From RHKX01 sp963745755 (GTDB lineage: Bacteria > Actinomycetota > Thermoleophilia > Solirubrobacterales > 70-9), in contig CAVUYP010000001.1 of assembly GCA_963745755.1 (NCBI GenBank), forward strand, positions 434,001 through 498,000: a DNA stretch of 64,000 nt, in the 5' to 3' direction. Under the pieces are notes generated by a model. The model was given only the letters and a program-made list of their open reading frames with translations. It was not told where the DNA came from and searched no databases. Made by a program: the position numbers and the translations under genes. Shown here in pieces: positions 17,535 to 26,413 of this stretch (position 1 is its first letter; the number at the start of each line of letters is the position of its first letter).

Positions 17535-18674
17535 TCAGCCGAGGGCGAGCTGCACGGGCCCCGTCCCCGCCGTCGCATCCGCGGTGCCGGGGCCGGGGCC
17601 CTCGCCGTTGCCGTCGCGACGGACGAGGTTGGACATGCCGACGCCGAGCAGTCGCACCGCGGCATCGCGCTCGAATGCGTCGAACAGGGCCTGAGCGGCG
17701 ATGGCTACCGCGTCGGGATCGGCGGTCGGCTCGGGCAGCGTCCGCGAGCGGGTGAAGGTGCGGAACGGCGCCAGGCGGATCTTCAGGGTCACGGTCCGGC
17801 CGCGGATGCCCTGGCGGCCGAGATGATCGGCAACCGTCCTCGCCATCGCCGCGACCTCGCCGCGCATCATCGTCGGATCGGTCTGATCGCTCGCGAACGT
17901 GCGCTCGCGGCTCTCCGACTTGCGCTCGCGCTCGACCGCGACCTCGCTGCTGCCGAAGCCGCAGGCGCGGCGCCCGAGCGCGCGCGCGTGGTTGCCGCCG
18001 AGCACCGCCGAGAGGCTGCTCTCGGGGGCGCCGGCGAGGTCGGCGACGGTGCGGATCTCGAGCGCGTCGAGGCGTTGCTCGGTCTTCGGCCCGACGCCGG
18101 GGATGATCCGGGCGGGCCGGTCGCCGACGACCTCGAGGAATCGCGAGCGGGAGAGCACGCAGAGCCCGTCGGGCTTGTCGAGGTCGGAGGCGATCTTGGC
18201 GATCAGGCGGTTCGGCCCGAGGCCGATCGAGCAGGTGAGTCCGGTCGCGGCGAGGACGTCGCGCTTGATCTGACGGGCACGCGCCTTCGGCGCCGGCGAG
18301 GCGCTGAGGTCGACGTAGGCCTCGTCCATGCCGACGACCTCGACGAGGTCGCTGTAGCGGTGGAAGACGGCCATCACCTGCTGCGAGGCCTCCCGGTAGC
18401 GCTCCATGTTGCGCGGCAGGACGACGGCCTGCGGGCAGCGGCGCCGCGCGACGGCCATCGGCAGCGCCGAGTGGACGCCGAACTTCCGTGCCTCGTAGGA
18501 GGCGGTCATCACGACGCCGCGGAAATCGGGATCGCGGGGGCCGACGATCACAGGCTTGCCGCGCAGGTCGGGCCGCTCGAGGAGCTCGACGGAGACGTAG
18601 AAGGCGTCCATATCGACGTGGGCGACCGCGTGCTCCCAGCCCGAGGGGTCCCCGTACACGCGTTCGCTCGGCAT
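17535..18674 (-). CDS. dinB: DNA polymerase IV (Y-family translesion polymerase)
   Basis: 379 residues. Palm catalytic acidic residues are in HVDMDAFYVSVE (residues about 22-33) and GMDEAYVDLS. The thumb and little-finger regions follow, and the C-terminus ends PVQLALG, a plausible sliding-clamp-binding QL-type motif. ATG 18674 has TACGAT 7 bases upstream, fitting leaderless transcription; no LexA box is seen nearby. An upstream in-frame extension is Pro/Arg-rich and unsupported. It bypasses DNA lesions with low fidelity. Confidence 0.94.
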   Translation of the reverse strand: MPSERVYGDPSGWEHAVAHVDMDAFYVSVELLERPDLRGKPVIVGPRDPDFRGVVMTASYEARKFGVHSALPMAVARRRCPQAVVLPRNMERYREASQQVMAVFHRYSDLVEVVGMDEAYVDLSASPAPKARARQIKRDVLAATGLTCSIGLGPNRLIAKIASDLDKPDGLCVLSRSRFLEVVGDRPARIIPGVGPKTEQRLDALEIRTVADLAGAPESSLSAVLGGNHARALGRRACGFGSSEVAVERERKSESRERTFASDQTDPTMMRGEVAAMARTVADHLGRQGIRGRTVTLKIRLAPFRTFTRSRTLPEPTADPDAVAIAAQALFDAFERDAAVRLLGVGMSNLVRRDGNGEGPGPGTADATAGTGPVQLALG

Positions 18675-18751
18675 GCGTCCGATCGTAACCGGCGACGGGG
18701 ACGGGAACGGCGCCCGACCGGGAGCCACGACGGCGCCCCGGCCGGCGCTGC

Positions 18752-18757
18752 TACCTT
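18752..18757 (+). promoter_or_regulatory. Leaderless -10 box (TACCTT) of the 99-residue hypothetical gene
   Basis: TACCTT is followed by exactly 6 bases and the GTG start at 18764. No ribosome-binding site is present. Confidence 0.55.
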
Positions 18758-18763
18758 GAGGCC

Positions 18764-19063
18764 GTGGGCGCGGAGGCGAAGAACCTCGAAGCGATCTCGA
18801 AGGCGATCGACCAGCACAACTCCGGCTGTCCGTTCCCGGCCGCCGAGGTGCGGATGAACCCGTTCGAGGTCGAGCGGCTCGGCTGGGAGGAGATCCGCGG
18901 CCTGCCGGTCGTGCCCGACCCGGAGCTCGGCACCGGCCGCTTCCGGATCGTCTGCTCGCGCGATCTCGAGGGCGCCGGCCTCGAGGAGACCGAGGCGATC
19001 GGAACCCCGGTCGAGGTCGGCGAGCCGGTCGCGGTGCCGGTCCCGGTCAAGCCCGGCGAGTAG
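18764..19063 (+). CDS. Small hypothetical protein (99 residues)
   Basis: I do not recognise the family. It starts at GTG 18764. The protein is soluble and acidic, with an N-terminal helix (NLEAISKAIDQHNSGCPF) followed by a segment with NPFEVERLGWEEIRGLPV and a beta-rich tail of alternating Val/Pro ending PVPVKPGE. Two Cys residues (22 and about 65) are present but no metal motif is obvious. Coding appears real: GC-rich third positions, its own -10 box and no competing frame. It is divergent from dinB. Confidence 0.65.
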   Translation: MGAEAKNLEAISKAIDQHNSGCPFPAAEVRMNPFEVERLGWEEIRGLPVVPDPELGTGRFRIVCSRDLEGAGLEETEAIGTPVEVGEPVAVPVPVKPGE

Positions 19064-19081
19064 CCCCGCGTCCGCGGTCGC

Positions 19082-19822
19082 CTAGACCTCGTTGAAGAAG
19101 TTGATCCCGAGGCCGTCGAGCGCCTGCTGGGCCTCGAGGTTGAGCCTGGTCAGCTCGCCGGTGAAGACGAGGACTCCCATCGCGATCAGAACGATGCCGC
19201 CGGCGGCCATGATCACCGCGTAGTGGCGTTTGATGAAGCCGAAGGCGGTCGTCATCCTCGCGAAGGCGATCGCGGTGAGCAGGAACGGGATGCCGAGGCC
19301 GGCCGAGTAGACGGCCAGCATCAGCCCACCCTCGGCGACCGATCCGGTCGATCCGGCGAGGGTCAGGATCGCGGCCAGGGTCGGGCCGATGCAGGGGGTC
19401 CAGGCGATCGCGAAGGCGGCGCCGGCGACGAGCGGGCCGCCGCTGCCGGCGCGCTCGATCAGGGCATCGACCCGCCACTCGCGGTTCAGCTTGACGACGA
19501 AGAGCTGGGCGACGAAGAGGACGCCCATCGCGATGATCAGCGCCCCGGCGATCTTGTCGAGCGTGTCCTGGTTGTGGCGCAGGGTCTGGGTGAGGCCGAC
19601 CGCCGTCAGCCCGAGGACGATGAAGATGACCGAGAAGCTGGCGATGAAGACGAGCGCGGGGGGGACGACCTGCCGCCAGTCGGCCTCGTCGAGGTCGGCG
19701 GCGGCGACGCCGGTGACCGCGGAGAGGTAGCCGGGGACGAGCGGCAGCACGCACGGCGAGAAGAACGACACCGCGCCCGCCAGCAGGGCGGTGAGTAGGC
19801 CGACTCCTCCGATCTCGGGCAT
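19082..19822 (-). CDS. ccdA: CcdA-type thiol-disulfide transporter
   Basis: 246-residue, six-helix membrane protein that passes electrons from cytoplasmic thioredoxin to extracytoplasmic thiols, for example for cytochrome c maturation. The two redox Cys motifs are both present: SPCVLPLVPGYLS in the first helix and WTPCIGPTLA in the fourth. It begins 10 bases after the upstream thioredoxin-like gene, so they form an operon. A monohaem cytochrome c is encoded at 48484-49102 and could be a client (inference). Confidence 0.93.
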   Translation of the reverse strand: MPEIGGVGLLTALLAGAVSFFSPCVLPLVPGYLSAVTGVAAADLDEADWRQVVPPALVFIASFSVIFIVLGLTAVGLTQTLRHNQDTLDKIAGALIIAMGVLFVAQLFVVKLNREWRVDALIERAGSGGPLVAGAAFAIAWTPCIGPTLAAILTLAGSTGSVAEGGLMLAVYSAGLGIPFLLTAIAFARMTTAFGFIKRHYAVIMAAGGIVLIAMGVLVFTGELTRLNLEAQQALDGLGINFFNEV

Positions 19823-19832
19823 CGGAACGCGC

Positions 19833-20570
19833 TCAGGTGATCGCCAGCGAGAGGCGGCGGCGATGCTCGCGGGCGAGCTCGCTGGCGGGGCCGAGCTCGG
19901 TGAAGATCGCGACCATCACCCGGCGCAGCAGATCGACCCGCTCCGGGTCGGCGCCGGCGATCGCCTCCTGGAGCAGCTCGAGGGCCCGCGCGTCGTCGCC
20001 GCCGTCCCAGGCCTCGAGCGCCGGCGCCGCCGGATCGTCGGGGCCGAGCTCGAGCCGGGCGAGCAGCCCCGATGCCGTGAAGTCGCTCTCGAAGGGCGCC
20101 AGCAGGGTCCCTGCCTCCTCGCCGTCGCCGGCGGCGATCAGCAGGCGGGCCAGCTTCACCGCGGCGTCGAGCTGCTTCGGGTCGAGCTCGAGGGCGCGGC
20201 GCAGCGAGGCCTCGTCGTCGGCGCCGGCGAGCCGGTCGGCCTCGGAGGGAACGAGTCCGTCGAAGAACGCCGCGACCTGGGCGGGCGGGATCGCGCCGGT
20301 GAACTCAGCCGCGACCTCGCCGTCCCTGAATGCCTTGACCGCGGGGATGCCCTGGATCCCGAACCGGGCGGCGAGCTCCTGGTTGGAATCGACGTCGACC
20401 TTGGCGAGGTCGACGTCGCCGCCGCGCTTGGCGGCCTCGCTCTCGAGGGCCGGTCCGAGCTGACGGCAGGGACCGCACCATTCGGCCCAGAAGTCGACGA
20501 CGACCGGCACCTCGCGGGAGCGCTCGACCACTTCCTTGTCGAAGGTCGCCTGGCTGACGTCGTGAACCAT
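19833..20570 (-). CDS. Thioredoxin-domain protein with TPR-like tail (CnoX/YbbN type)
   Basis: 245 residues. The N-terminal thioredoxin fold carries WCGPC (FWAEWCGPCRQL) and the cis-Pro loop GIQGIPAVKAF. From about residue 110 the protein is a helical repeat region (SLRRALELDPKQLDAAVKLA), as in CnoX/YbbN chaperedoxins that protect substrates from oxidation. It is just upstream of ccdA, which would accept its electrons if it acts as a reductant. TAAGCT lies 8 bases before the ATG. Confidence 0.88.
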   Translation of the reverse strand: MVHDVSQATFDKEVVERSREVPVVVDFWAEWCGPCRQLGPALESEAAKRGGDVDLAKVDVDSNQELAARFGIQGIPAVKAFRDGEVAAEFTGAIPPAQVAAFFDGLVPSEADRLAGADDEASLRRALELDPKQLDAAVKLARLLIAAGDGEEAGTLLAPFESDFTASGLLARLELGPDDPAAPALEAWDGGDDARALELLQEAIAGADPERVDLLRRVMVAIFTELGPASELAREHRRRLSLAIT

Positions 20571-20625
20571 CGCCGCGAAGCTTAGAGAGCCGCGCCGCCG
20601 CGCCCGCCGCAGCGCCGGCGCGCGC

Positions 20626-20631
20626 TAGCCT
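20626..20631 (+). promoter_or_regulatory. Leaderless -10 box (TAGCCT) of the YqgE-like gene
   Basis: TAGCCT is followed by 6 bases and the GTG start at 20638, the same spacing as at 6086 and 18752. Confidence 0.55.
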
Positions 20632-20637
20632 GACCGC

Positions 20638-21180
20638 GTGGAATCGCTTCGCGGCAAGCTGCTGGTCGCCTCGCCGGCGCTCGAGGACCCGAACTTCGTT
20701 CGTTCGGTCGTGCTGATCACCGAGCACGGCGAGGACGGGGCGATGGGGATCGTCCTCAATCGACCCGCCGATGCCGAGGTCGAGGAGGTGCTTCCCGAGC
20801 TCGCCTCGATCGCGGTCGCCGAGCCGGTCTTCGTCGGCGGGCCGGTCCAGCCGGAGTCGCTGGTCGTCCTCGGCGAGTTCACCGACCCCGACAAGGCGGC
20901 GTGGATCATCGTCGCCGACGTCGGCCTGGTATCGGCGGCGACCGACCTCGAGGAGCTCCCCGAGGCGGTCCGCCGCGGCCGCGTCTACGCCGGCTTCTCG
21001 GGCTGGGGCCCCGGTCAGCTCGAGGCCGAGATCGAGGAGGAGGCGTGGTTCGTCGAGGCGCCGATACCGCCGGAGATCTTCCCCGACGACCCGGCGACGC
21101 TGTGGAGCGACGTGCTCGATCGCAAGGGCGGCGAGTACGCCCTGGTCGCGCGGATGCCCGAGGACCCCTCGCTCAACTGA
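20638..21180 (+). CDS. YqgE/AlgH family protein
   Basis: 180-residue cytoplasmic protein with the family landmarks: N-terminal GKLLVASPALEDPNF, the MGIVLNRP block, VFVGGPV, and the YAGFSGWGPGQLEAEI signature. Biochemical function is unknown for the family; AlgH of Pseudomonas influences alginate regulation. Length is standard. The start is GTG 20638. It is convergent with the sulfatase gene, 15 bases away. Confidence 0.9.
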   Translation: MESLRGKLLVASPALEDPNFVRSVVLITEHGEDGAMGIVLNRPADAEVEEVLPELASIAVAEPVFVGGPVQPESLVVLGEFTDPDKAAWIIVADVGLVSAATDLEELPEAVRRGRVYAGFSGWGPGQLEAEIEEEAWFVEAPIPPEIFPDDPATLWSDVLDRKGGEYALVARMPEDPSLN

Positions 21181-21195
21181 CCGCCTTGTCGGCGG

Positions 21196-22614
21196 TCAGG
21201 GGCAGTCGCTGCCGGCGCAGTCCTTGGCCCGGTCGAGGACCGCGCTCATCGCCCGGAAGCGCTGCTTCTGGTTCGAGTTGTTGAGCCGCGGCTTGCCGTC
21301 CATCTCGCCGGGGTCGACGTTCCAGTCGTAGAACTCGACGAACGGCTTCGACGGATTGTCGGTCTTCGTCTCGATCAACGACCCGTGCTTGTCCTGCAGG
21401 GCCTGCCACTTGACCGACTCGGTGAGCATGTAGTCGCGATTGTTGCCGGGGTCGAACAGCGACCTGCCGTCGACCTCGTAGCCGGGATCGATCCCGGCGA
21501 CGTCGTAGAAGGTCGGTGCGAAGTCGACGTTGGCGACGAGGCGGGTGTCGAGCCGGGCCTTGCTGCCGAGCTCCGCCGGCCAGCGCATGTACATCGGCAC
21601 GTTGGTCGCCTCCTGGTAGGGGAAGATCTTGCCGAGGACCCCGTGGGCTCCGAACAGGAAGCCGTTGTCGGAGACGAAGATCGCCAGCGTGTTGCGCTCC
21701 TCGCCGGTCTGCCTGAGGGTCCGGAAGATCTTCGCGACGCCGTCGTCGGCGGACAGCAGCGTCTGCTGGTACTTCTCGAAACGCTTTGTTATGTAGCCCA
21801 GCGTCTTGTCGTGACGCTTCTCGCGCAGGTATCTCGGCTTATCGGAGAGGTCGGTCTCGTTGAACGAGATCGGCGGCTTGAACTTCGGAACGCGCGCGTT
21901 CTCGTAGCGCTTCTCGGCGACCAGAGGGGTGTGCGGCGAGCGCAGCGACACCGTCATCATCCAGGGCTTCTTGTCGGCGCGCTCGCGGCTCTTCACGAAC
22001 CGGCTGCTGCGGCGGGCGGTGAGGACGTCGGCCTTGCCGCGGCGCTTGCGGTCGTGCTCGGTGCCGTTGTAGTCGTCCTTGAAGACGTCGAAGCCGGCGT
22101 CGCCCTCGTCCTTCTTGCTCCAGTTGTTCAGGTACTTACCGAACTGGCCGGTGTAGTAGCCGGCTCGCTGGAGCTCGGCCGGGAACGTGTGCCGCCACAG
22201 GTACGTCTTGCCGAACTGCTTCGTCGGGTTGTTGGTGAGGATCCCGTGGTTGTGGGCGTAGAGGCCCGAGTACATCGTCGCCCGGGCCGGGCAGCAGAGC
22301 GGCGTCGTCACGTAGCCGTGGTTGAAGTCGACGCCCTGGCGCTTGAACAGCCGCAGCGTCTGCGGCATCGCCCGCATCGACGTCTTCTCCTGGTCGTCGG
22401 TGATGATCAGGAGGATGTTCGGGCGCTTGCCGGTGACGTCGCCGACGAGGGGCTTGCCCTTCGCGTCGGGGCCGACGATCGCGATGTCGGGGCGCGGGAC
22501 GACGACGCCGCGGTCGGCGACGCCGCGGGTCGACCCGAAGATCGCCAGGACGACGGCGAGGCCGGCGCAGAGCAGCGCGACGAAGGCGATTTTCCCCCGG
22601 GAGACAGCGGGCAT
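21196..22614 (-). CDS. Membrane-anchored or secreted sulfatase
   Basis: 472 residues. The N-terminal hydrophobic segment (IAFVALLCAGLAVVLAIF) is a signal or anchor. The metal site begins NILLIITDDQEK. The formylglycine-type motif is CCPARATMYSG, where C-x-P-x-R is kept but the usual Ser is Ala. AHNHGILTNN and the C-terminal FVSDNGFLFGAHG are also typical of type I sulfatases. Upstream on the minus strand, a TATAAG box and a GAGGA ribosome-binding site precede ATG 22614. No sulfatase-modifying enzyme is in the window, so activation is inferred. Confidence 0.9.
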   Translation of the reverse strand: MPAVSRGKIAFVALLCAGLAVVLAIFGSTRGVADRGVVVPRPDIAIVGPDAKGKPLVGDVTGKRPNILLIITDDQEKTSMRAMPQTLRLFKRQGVDFNHGYVTTPLCCPARATMYSGLYAHNHGILTNNPTKQFGKTYLWRHTFPAELQRAGYYTGQFGKYLNNWSKKDEGDAGFDVFKDDYNGTEHDRKRRGKADVLTARRSSRFVKSRERADKKPWMMTVSLRSPHTPLVAEKRYENARVPKFKPPISFNETDLSDKPRYLREKRHDKTLGYITKRFEKYQQTLLSADDGVAKIFRTLRQTGEERNTLAIFVSDNGFLFGAHGVLGKIFPYQEATNVPMYMRWPAELGSKARLDTRLVANVDFAPTFYDVAGIDPGYEVDGRSLFDPGNNRDYMLTESVKWQALQDKHGSLIETKTDNPSKPFVEFYDWNVDPGEMDGKPRLNNSNQKQRFRAMSAVLDRAKDCAGSDCP

Positions 22615-22746
22615 CCTGATCCTCTTATACAGATGGCTCACAAAAGCGCTCTTAAGTCCTTCACGGTCGCGTGCGCCCCCTGTGGGGCCCTGGGAAATCG
22701 GCGACCGGGACATTGAACCCGGCCGGGGGGCGGATGTTGCGATCGG

Positions 22747-23076
22747 CTACTTCGGCGGCAGCGACGCCGCGAAGTCGGCGCCGGCCTCGACCCAGCGGCC
22801 GAGCTCGACATCGTCGCCGATGCCGGCGGCGGCGACGACCACGAATCCGCGCATCGGGCGGCCGGTCAAGTCCATCGGGCCGACGTGGCGCTCGGCCAGC
22901 GCCGTGTCGGCGTCGTCGCGGTCGAGTCGCAGCATCAGGTCGTCGCCGATCACCCCGCAGGCCATGTTGCCGGCGACCATCCAGGCGACGCCGCCGAACA
23001 TCTTCCGCTCGGTGACGTCGGCGCGGGGCGCGAGGACGTCGCGGATCCGCTCGGCCAGCTCCTCCGAATAGGCCAT
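22747..23076 (-). CDS. TfoX N-terminal-domain protein
   Basis: 109 residues, essentially only the TfoX_N fold: SEELAERIRDVLAP, then the motif KMFGGVAWMVAGNMACGV, and a C-terminal region with GRPMRGFVVV. Many stand-alone copies exist in actinobacteria with no assigned role; competence regulation seen for full TfoX should not be assumed. TAGGCT lies 6 bases before the ATG, consistent with leaderless expression. Confidence 0.88.
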   Translation of the reverse strand: MAYSEELAERIRDVLAPRADVTERKMFGGVAWMVAGNMACGVIGDDLMLRLDRDDADTALAERHVGPMDLTGRPMRGFVVVAAAGIGDDVELGRWVEAGADFAASLPPK

Positions 23077-23201
23077 GGCGGCAGCCTAGCGCCGCCCGAC
23101 GCGGCCTCGATCCGATCCAGGTCTACATAACGTCGATTATCGTGCGTTGCGGCCGGCGCCCTGAAGCCCCGGCCGGCCCAGCCACCGCCATCGCTCGGTG
23201 G

Positions 23202-23729
23202 CTAGCGGTCGGTGAGACGCGACAGCCAGTGACGAGCCCGGTACGGCGGCATCAGCAGCACCAGGGCGATCACCAGGACTGTGCCGGTGAAATAGGTGAA
23301 CAGCGTCGCGACCGTGGCGAAGTTGGCGATCATGTTGTTCGCGAACATCATCGCGGCGAACGTGAAGATCGAGAACCCGAGGCCGGCCAGCAGGATCGGC
23401 TTGCGGCGATTGGGCAGGAACTCACCGGTGGCGAGGCTGGCCGCGAAGAGCAGGAATGCCACCGCCTCGAGGATGCCGAGCAGGACCCAGCTCGTATCGA
23501 GGCCGGGCAGGGAGTCGAGGAAGGTCCCCTCGAATCCCTTCGCGAGCTCGGCGGGCATGTGGCCGCTCTGGTCGATCAGCTTCTCCTTGGCCGAGTAGTA
23601 CCAGAGGAAGCCGAAGGTGATGTAGATGCCGGCCAGGCCGAGCCAGTAGACGACCGCATCGGCCGCGCGGCCTTCGACGCGGGCGACCGTCTCGGTGCGG
23701 GATGGTGCGGTCGGTTCGGGAACTGCCAT
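23202..23729 (-). CDS. Four-helix membrane protein, DoxX-like
   Basis: 175 residues with four membrane helices: about 30-48 (LGLAGIYITFGFLWYYSAKE), about 88-105, about 112-130 and about 140-162. The first-helix FGFLWYYSAKEKL and topology resemble DoxX-like or related small membrane proteins, but the match is general. An inverted repeat AGCCACCG/CGGTGGCT (23180-23203) overlaps the stop codon. Function unknown. Confidence 0.6.
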   Translation of the reverse strand: MAVPEPTAPSRTETVARVEGRAADAVVYWLGLAGIYITFGFLWYYSAKEKLIDQSGHMPAELAKGFEGTFLDSLPGLDTSWVLLGILEAVAFLLFAASLATGEFLPNRRKPILLAGLGFSIFTFAAMMFANNMIANFATVATLFTYFTGTVLVIALVLLMPPYRARHWLSRLTDR

Positions 23730-23854
23730 GTCATCTCCGTCGATCGGGTGCGAATCGCTTGCAGACTAGGCTCGGCCGGCGATCTCGGCATCGGTAGTTA
23801 CCCCTATCCGGCGGCGGGCTTTCCCCCGATCCGTCACCCCGCCTCGACGGGCGA

Positions 23855-24295
23855 TCAGGTTGGCTCGACCTCGGTCATCTCGTCGGTCGCGAGGTCGAGG
23901 ATGAAGCCACGCACCGTCGCGGCGGCCAGCACCGGATCGGCGGCGATCCGGTCGATGCCCTCGCGGACGCCGCTCTCGAGCGATTCGAAGCCCCCCGGGG
24001 TCCAGTCGGGGCGCATCCCGACCTCGTCCTCGATCTGATCGAGGAACTCGCGGTCGTCGAGGCCGAGGACACCGCAGTCGGTGTGCATGACGATCCAGAC
24101 CTCGTCGGTCCGCAGGGCACGTTGCGAAAGCGCCAGCGAGCGCCTGACATCGGCGGTGACGACCGCCCCGGCGTTGCGGATGATGTGCGCCTCGCCGACC
24201 TCGAGCCCGGCGGTGACCAGCGGATTGATCCGGCAGTCCATGCAGGTCACGATCGCCAGCCGGCGGCGCGGAAAGCGGGAGCTCGTCTCGGCCAT
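23855..24295 (-). CDS. Beta-class carbonic anhydrase (short form)
   Basis: 146 residues. Zinc and dyad residues are all present: C18-x-D20-x-R22 (CMDCR) and H71-x2-C74 (MHTDCGV). This compact form resembles mycobacterial Rv1284-type enzymes. It interconverts CO2 and bicarbonate in the cytoplasm. A second, unrelated Cys21 lies within the first motif. It is flanked by a membrane protein gene and a secreted propeller gene; no functional link is apparent. Confidence 0.92.
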   Translation of the reverse strand: MAETSSRFPRRRLAIVTCMDCRINPLVTAGLEVGEAHIIRNAGAVVTADVRRSLALSQRALRTDEVWIVMHTDCGVLGLDDREFLDQIEDEVGMRPDWTPGGFESLESGVREGIDRIAADPVLAAATVRGFILDLATDEMTEVEPT

Positions 24296-24334
24296 CGGGC
24301 GGGGAATCTACCGGCCGCGCCCGCCTCCCCGGCG

Positions 24335-25552
24335 TCAGCGCCTGATGACCCTGAACCTCGCCGTGTCGGGTTTGCCGGTCAGCCCGCCGGCCTTCGCCGC
24401 GACCCGGAACTCGTACCTGCCCGGCTTCACCCGGTAGGTCTGGGGTGACTTGCAGCGCCGGAAGTCGGCCTTGCTGCCCCGCTTGGCGAGCGAGCACCTG
24501 AAGCCGGCCCCGGTCACGGCCGACTCGAACCTGAACTTGACTCGGACCCGGCCCCGCTTCGCCCCGACCTTGGCCTTCGGTGCCTTGGTGATCTTCGCCC
24601 GCGGCGGCTTCGCCGCCTCGACGCCGCTGACCCGGGCGATCTGCTGGCTCGTCTCGAGCGACACCCAGAGCGTGTTGCCGGCTCCGTTGGCGAGGTAGCG
24701 GGGGCCGGATCCGGCCGGCAGGCCGCCGAGGCTCGTCAGCGTTCCCTGCGGGGTGATCCGGGCCAGGTCGTTGCCGGCGAACCGCGACGACCAGTAGGCG
24801 CCGTCGGGTGCGAAGACGATCCCGAACGGGTCGGTGTTCGGCATCTCGATCTCCTTCGGGGCCTGCGGCGGCGAGATCAGTCCGGCCAGCTGCGGGATCG
24901 CGCCCGGATTCGTGTAGGCGATCTGCTCGCCGGGTCCGGCAGCGACCTGCTGGGGCCCGCCGCCGACGGCGATCTCGGTGAACGTCCCGTCCGTCGTCAT
25001 CCGGATGATCCGCTGGCTGCCGAAGTCGGCGACCCAGATCCGGCCGTCGCCGCCGACGGCGATCCCCCGTCCGCCGAGCCCGGCGACGGCGTGCGGGACC
25101 GGGTTGCCGGGATCGTCCGGCGGGATCTGCAGCACCGTGTCGTTGCCCGGCGTCCAGAGGTTGCCGTCGGGACCGGCGACGATGTCCTGCGCGGCCACGG
25201 CGGCGATCGCCGTCACGGCGACGACGGTCGGATCTGCCGGATCGAAGCTCGCCACCGCCCCGGTCTTCGTCACCCAGAGCCGGTCGTCGGGGCCCTTGGC
25301 GATGCCCACCGCGCCGTTGAGATCGTCGGAGTCGTACTCGGTGACGGTTCCGTTCGGCTCGACCCGGGCGATCTCGTTGGCGCTGCCGCTGAGCAGCACC
25401 CAGACGTTGCCGTCCGGACCCTCGGTGATCCGGCCCGGCACCCCGGTCAGGTCGAAGGTCCCGTCGACCTTCGGGGCGGCCGCGGCGGAGGCGGCGCCGA
25501 TCAGGCTGATCGCAAGCGCCAGAACGAGCGAAACCTGGATCGGTCGAATCAT
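24335..25552 (-). CDS. Secreted Vgb-like beta-propeller with C-terminal Ig-like domain
   Basis: 405 residues. The signal peptide is VSLVLALAISLIGAASAAAA. Residues about 35-305 carry repeated blades of the pattern GPDGNxW/ GGDGRIWV (GPDGNVWVL, GPDDRLWVT, GPDGNLWTP, GGDGRIWVA), as in virginiamycin B lyase and streptogramin-lyase-like proteins. The C-terminal about 85 residues form a Lys/Arg-rich Ig-like domain with paired Cys (FRCSLAKRG, FRRCKSP), a type common in secreted proteins of this lineage. Antibiotic-lyase activity should not be assumed. TAGATT lies 6 bases before the ATG. Confidence 0.8.
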   Translation of the reverse strand: MIRPIQVSLVLALAISLIGAASAAAAPKVDGTFDLTGVPGRITEGPDGNVWVLLSGSANEIARVEPNGTVTEYDSDDLNGAVGIAKGPDDRLWVTKTGAVASFDPADPTVVAVTAIAAVAAQDIVAGPDGNLWTPGNDTVLQIPPDDPGNPVPHAVAGLGGRGIAVGGDGRIWVADFGSQRIIRMTTDGTFTEIAVGGGPQQVAAGPGEQIAYTNPGAIPQLAGLISPPQAPKEIEMPNTDPFGIVFAPDGAYWSSRFAGNDLARITPQGTLTSLGGLPAGSGPRYLANGAGNTLWVSLETSQQIARVSGVEAAKPPRAKITKAPKAKVGAKRGRVRVKFRFESAVTGAGFRCSLAKRGSKADFRRCKSPQTYRVKPGRYEFRVAAKAGGLTGKPDTARFRVIRR

Positions 25553-25607
25553 TTCGCCAATCTAGCGCCTTCCGCACGAAACCGCACCACGATGCGGATT
25601 GGACGCA

Positions 25608-25636
25608 TTGCACGACAATTCCATTCCGAGTAGGTT
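25608..25636 (+). promoter_or_regulatory. Promoter TTGCAC-N17-TAGGTT, leaderless
   Basis: TTGCAC at 25608-25613 and TAGGTT at 25631-25636 are 17 bases apart. The ATG at 25644 lies 7 bases after the -10 box, so transcription probably starts at the start codon. Confidence 0.65.
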
Positions 25637-25643
25637 CAGCCGC

Positions 25644-26390
25644 ATGGAAGCAGCAGCACCACCCCCAGCCCCAGCCCCCCCACCCCGCTCAGGAGGTTCC
25701 CAGCCGATCCAGGTCGGCAAGGTGATCAGCGATGCCTTCGGGATCTACTCGGCCAACATCGGCGTCCTCGTGGCGACGAGCCTCGCCGTCGCGATCGTCT
25801 TCGGTCTCGTCGTCGGCCTGCTCAACGACGCCGGCGGCGCCTTCGCGCAGTTCCTGGCCTGGATCGTGCAGCTGATCGGAACCGCGATCTACACCGGATT
25901 CGTCGTCCGGCTCGTCCAGGACGTCCGCGACGGCCGCCGCGACATGACGGTCGGGGAGCTCTTCTCCGCCGCCGCGCCGGCGATCGGATCCCTGATCATC
26001 TGGGGGATCCTCTCCGGAATCGCGATCGGGATCGGGTTCGTCCTGCTGATCATCCCGGGGCTGATCCTGATGACGATCTGGTCGGTCGGCGCACCGGCGA
26101 TCGTCGCCGAGGACATCGGCCCGATCGCGGCCTTCGGACGCAGCTACGAGCTCGTCCGCGGCCAGGCGTGGACCGTCTTCGGCGTTCTCGTCGTCGTCTT
26201 CCTGATCATGATCGTCGCCTTCCTCATCGCCGGCCTGATCGGCGCGGCGATCGGCGGCGTCGCCGGCGCGATCATCGTCGGGATCATCGTCCTCGGACTG
26301 TTCATGCCGGTTTCGGCGCTCGTCGCGAGCACGCTGTTCTTCGACCTCGGCGGCGGGTCGAGCCTGCCGGCCGGCGAGAACGCGGTCTGA
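25644..26390 (+). CDS. Polytopic membrane protein of unknown function
   Basis: 248 residues. A Pro/Ala-rich N-terminus (APPPAPAPPPRSGG) precedes a conserved-looking segment IQVGKVISDAFGIYSANI and about five long, Ile/Gly-rich membrane helices. The layout resembles the membrane domain found in glycerophosphodiester phosphodiesterases and related proteins, including an FGRSYELVRGQAW-type loop between helices. No enzyme motif is visible. It ends 24 bases before a strong intrinsic terminator and is transcribed alone. Confidence 0.7.
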   Translation: MEAAAPPPAPAPPPRSGGSQPIQVGKVISDAFGIYSANIGVLVATSLAVAIVFGLVVGLLNDAGGAFAQFLAWIVQLIGTAIYTGFVVRLVQDVRDGRRDMTVGELFSAAAPAIGSLIIWGILSGIAIGIGFVLLIIPGLILMTIWSVGAPAIVAEDIGPIAAFGRSYELVRGQAWTVFGVLVVVFLIMIVAFLIAGLIGAAIGGVAGAIIVGIIVLGLFMPVSALVASTLFFDLGGGSSLPAGENAV

Positions 26391-26413
26391 CCGCGGCGAC
26401 ATCGACGACTCGG

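Noticed and set aside
23180..23203. Inverted repeat AGCCACCG/CGGTGGCT as an intrinsic terminator of the DoxX-like gene
   Set aside because: It has an 8-bp stem but no T-tract on either strand and overlaps the stop codon, so termination is not supported.
24335..25552. Assignment as a virginiamycin B lyase (antibiotic resistance)
   Set aside because: Only the propeller repeats match; the secreted form with an Ig-like tail and lack of verified catalytic residues does not support a resistance role.
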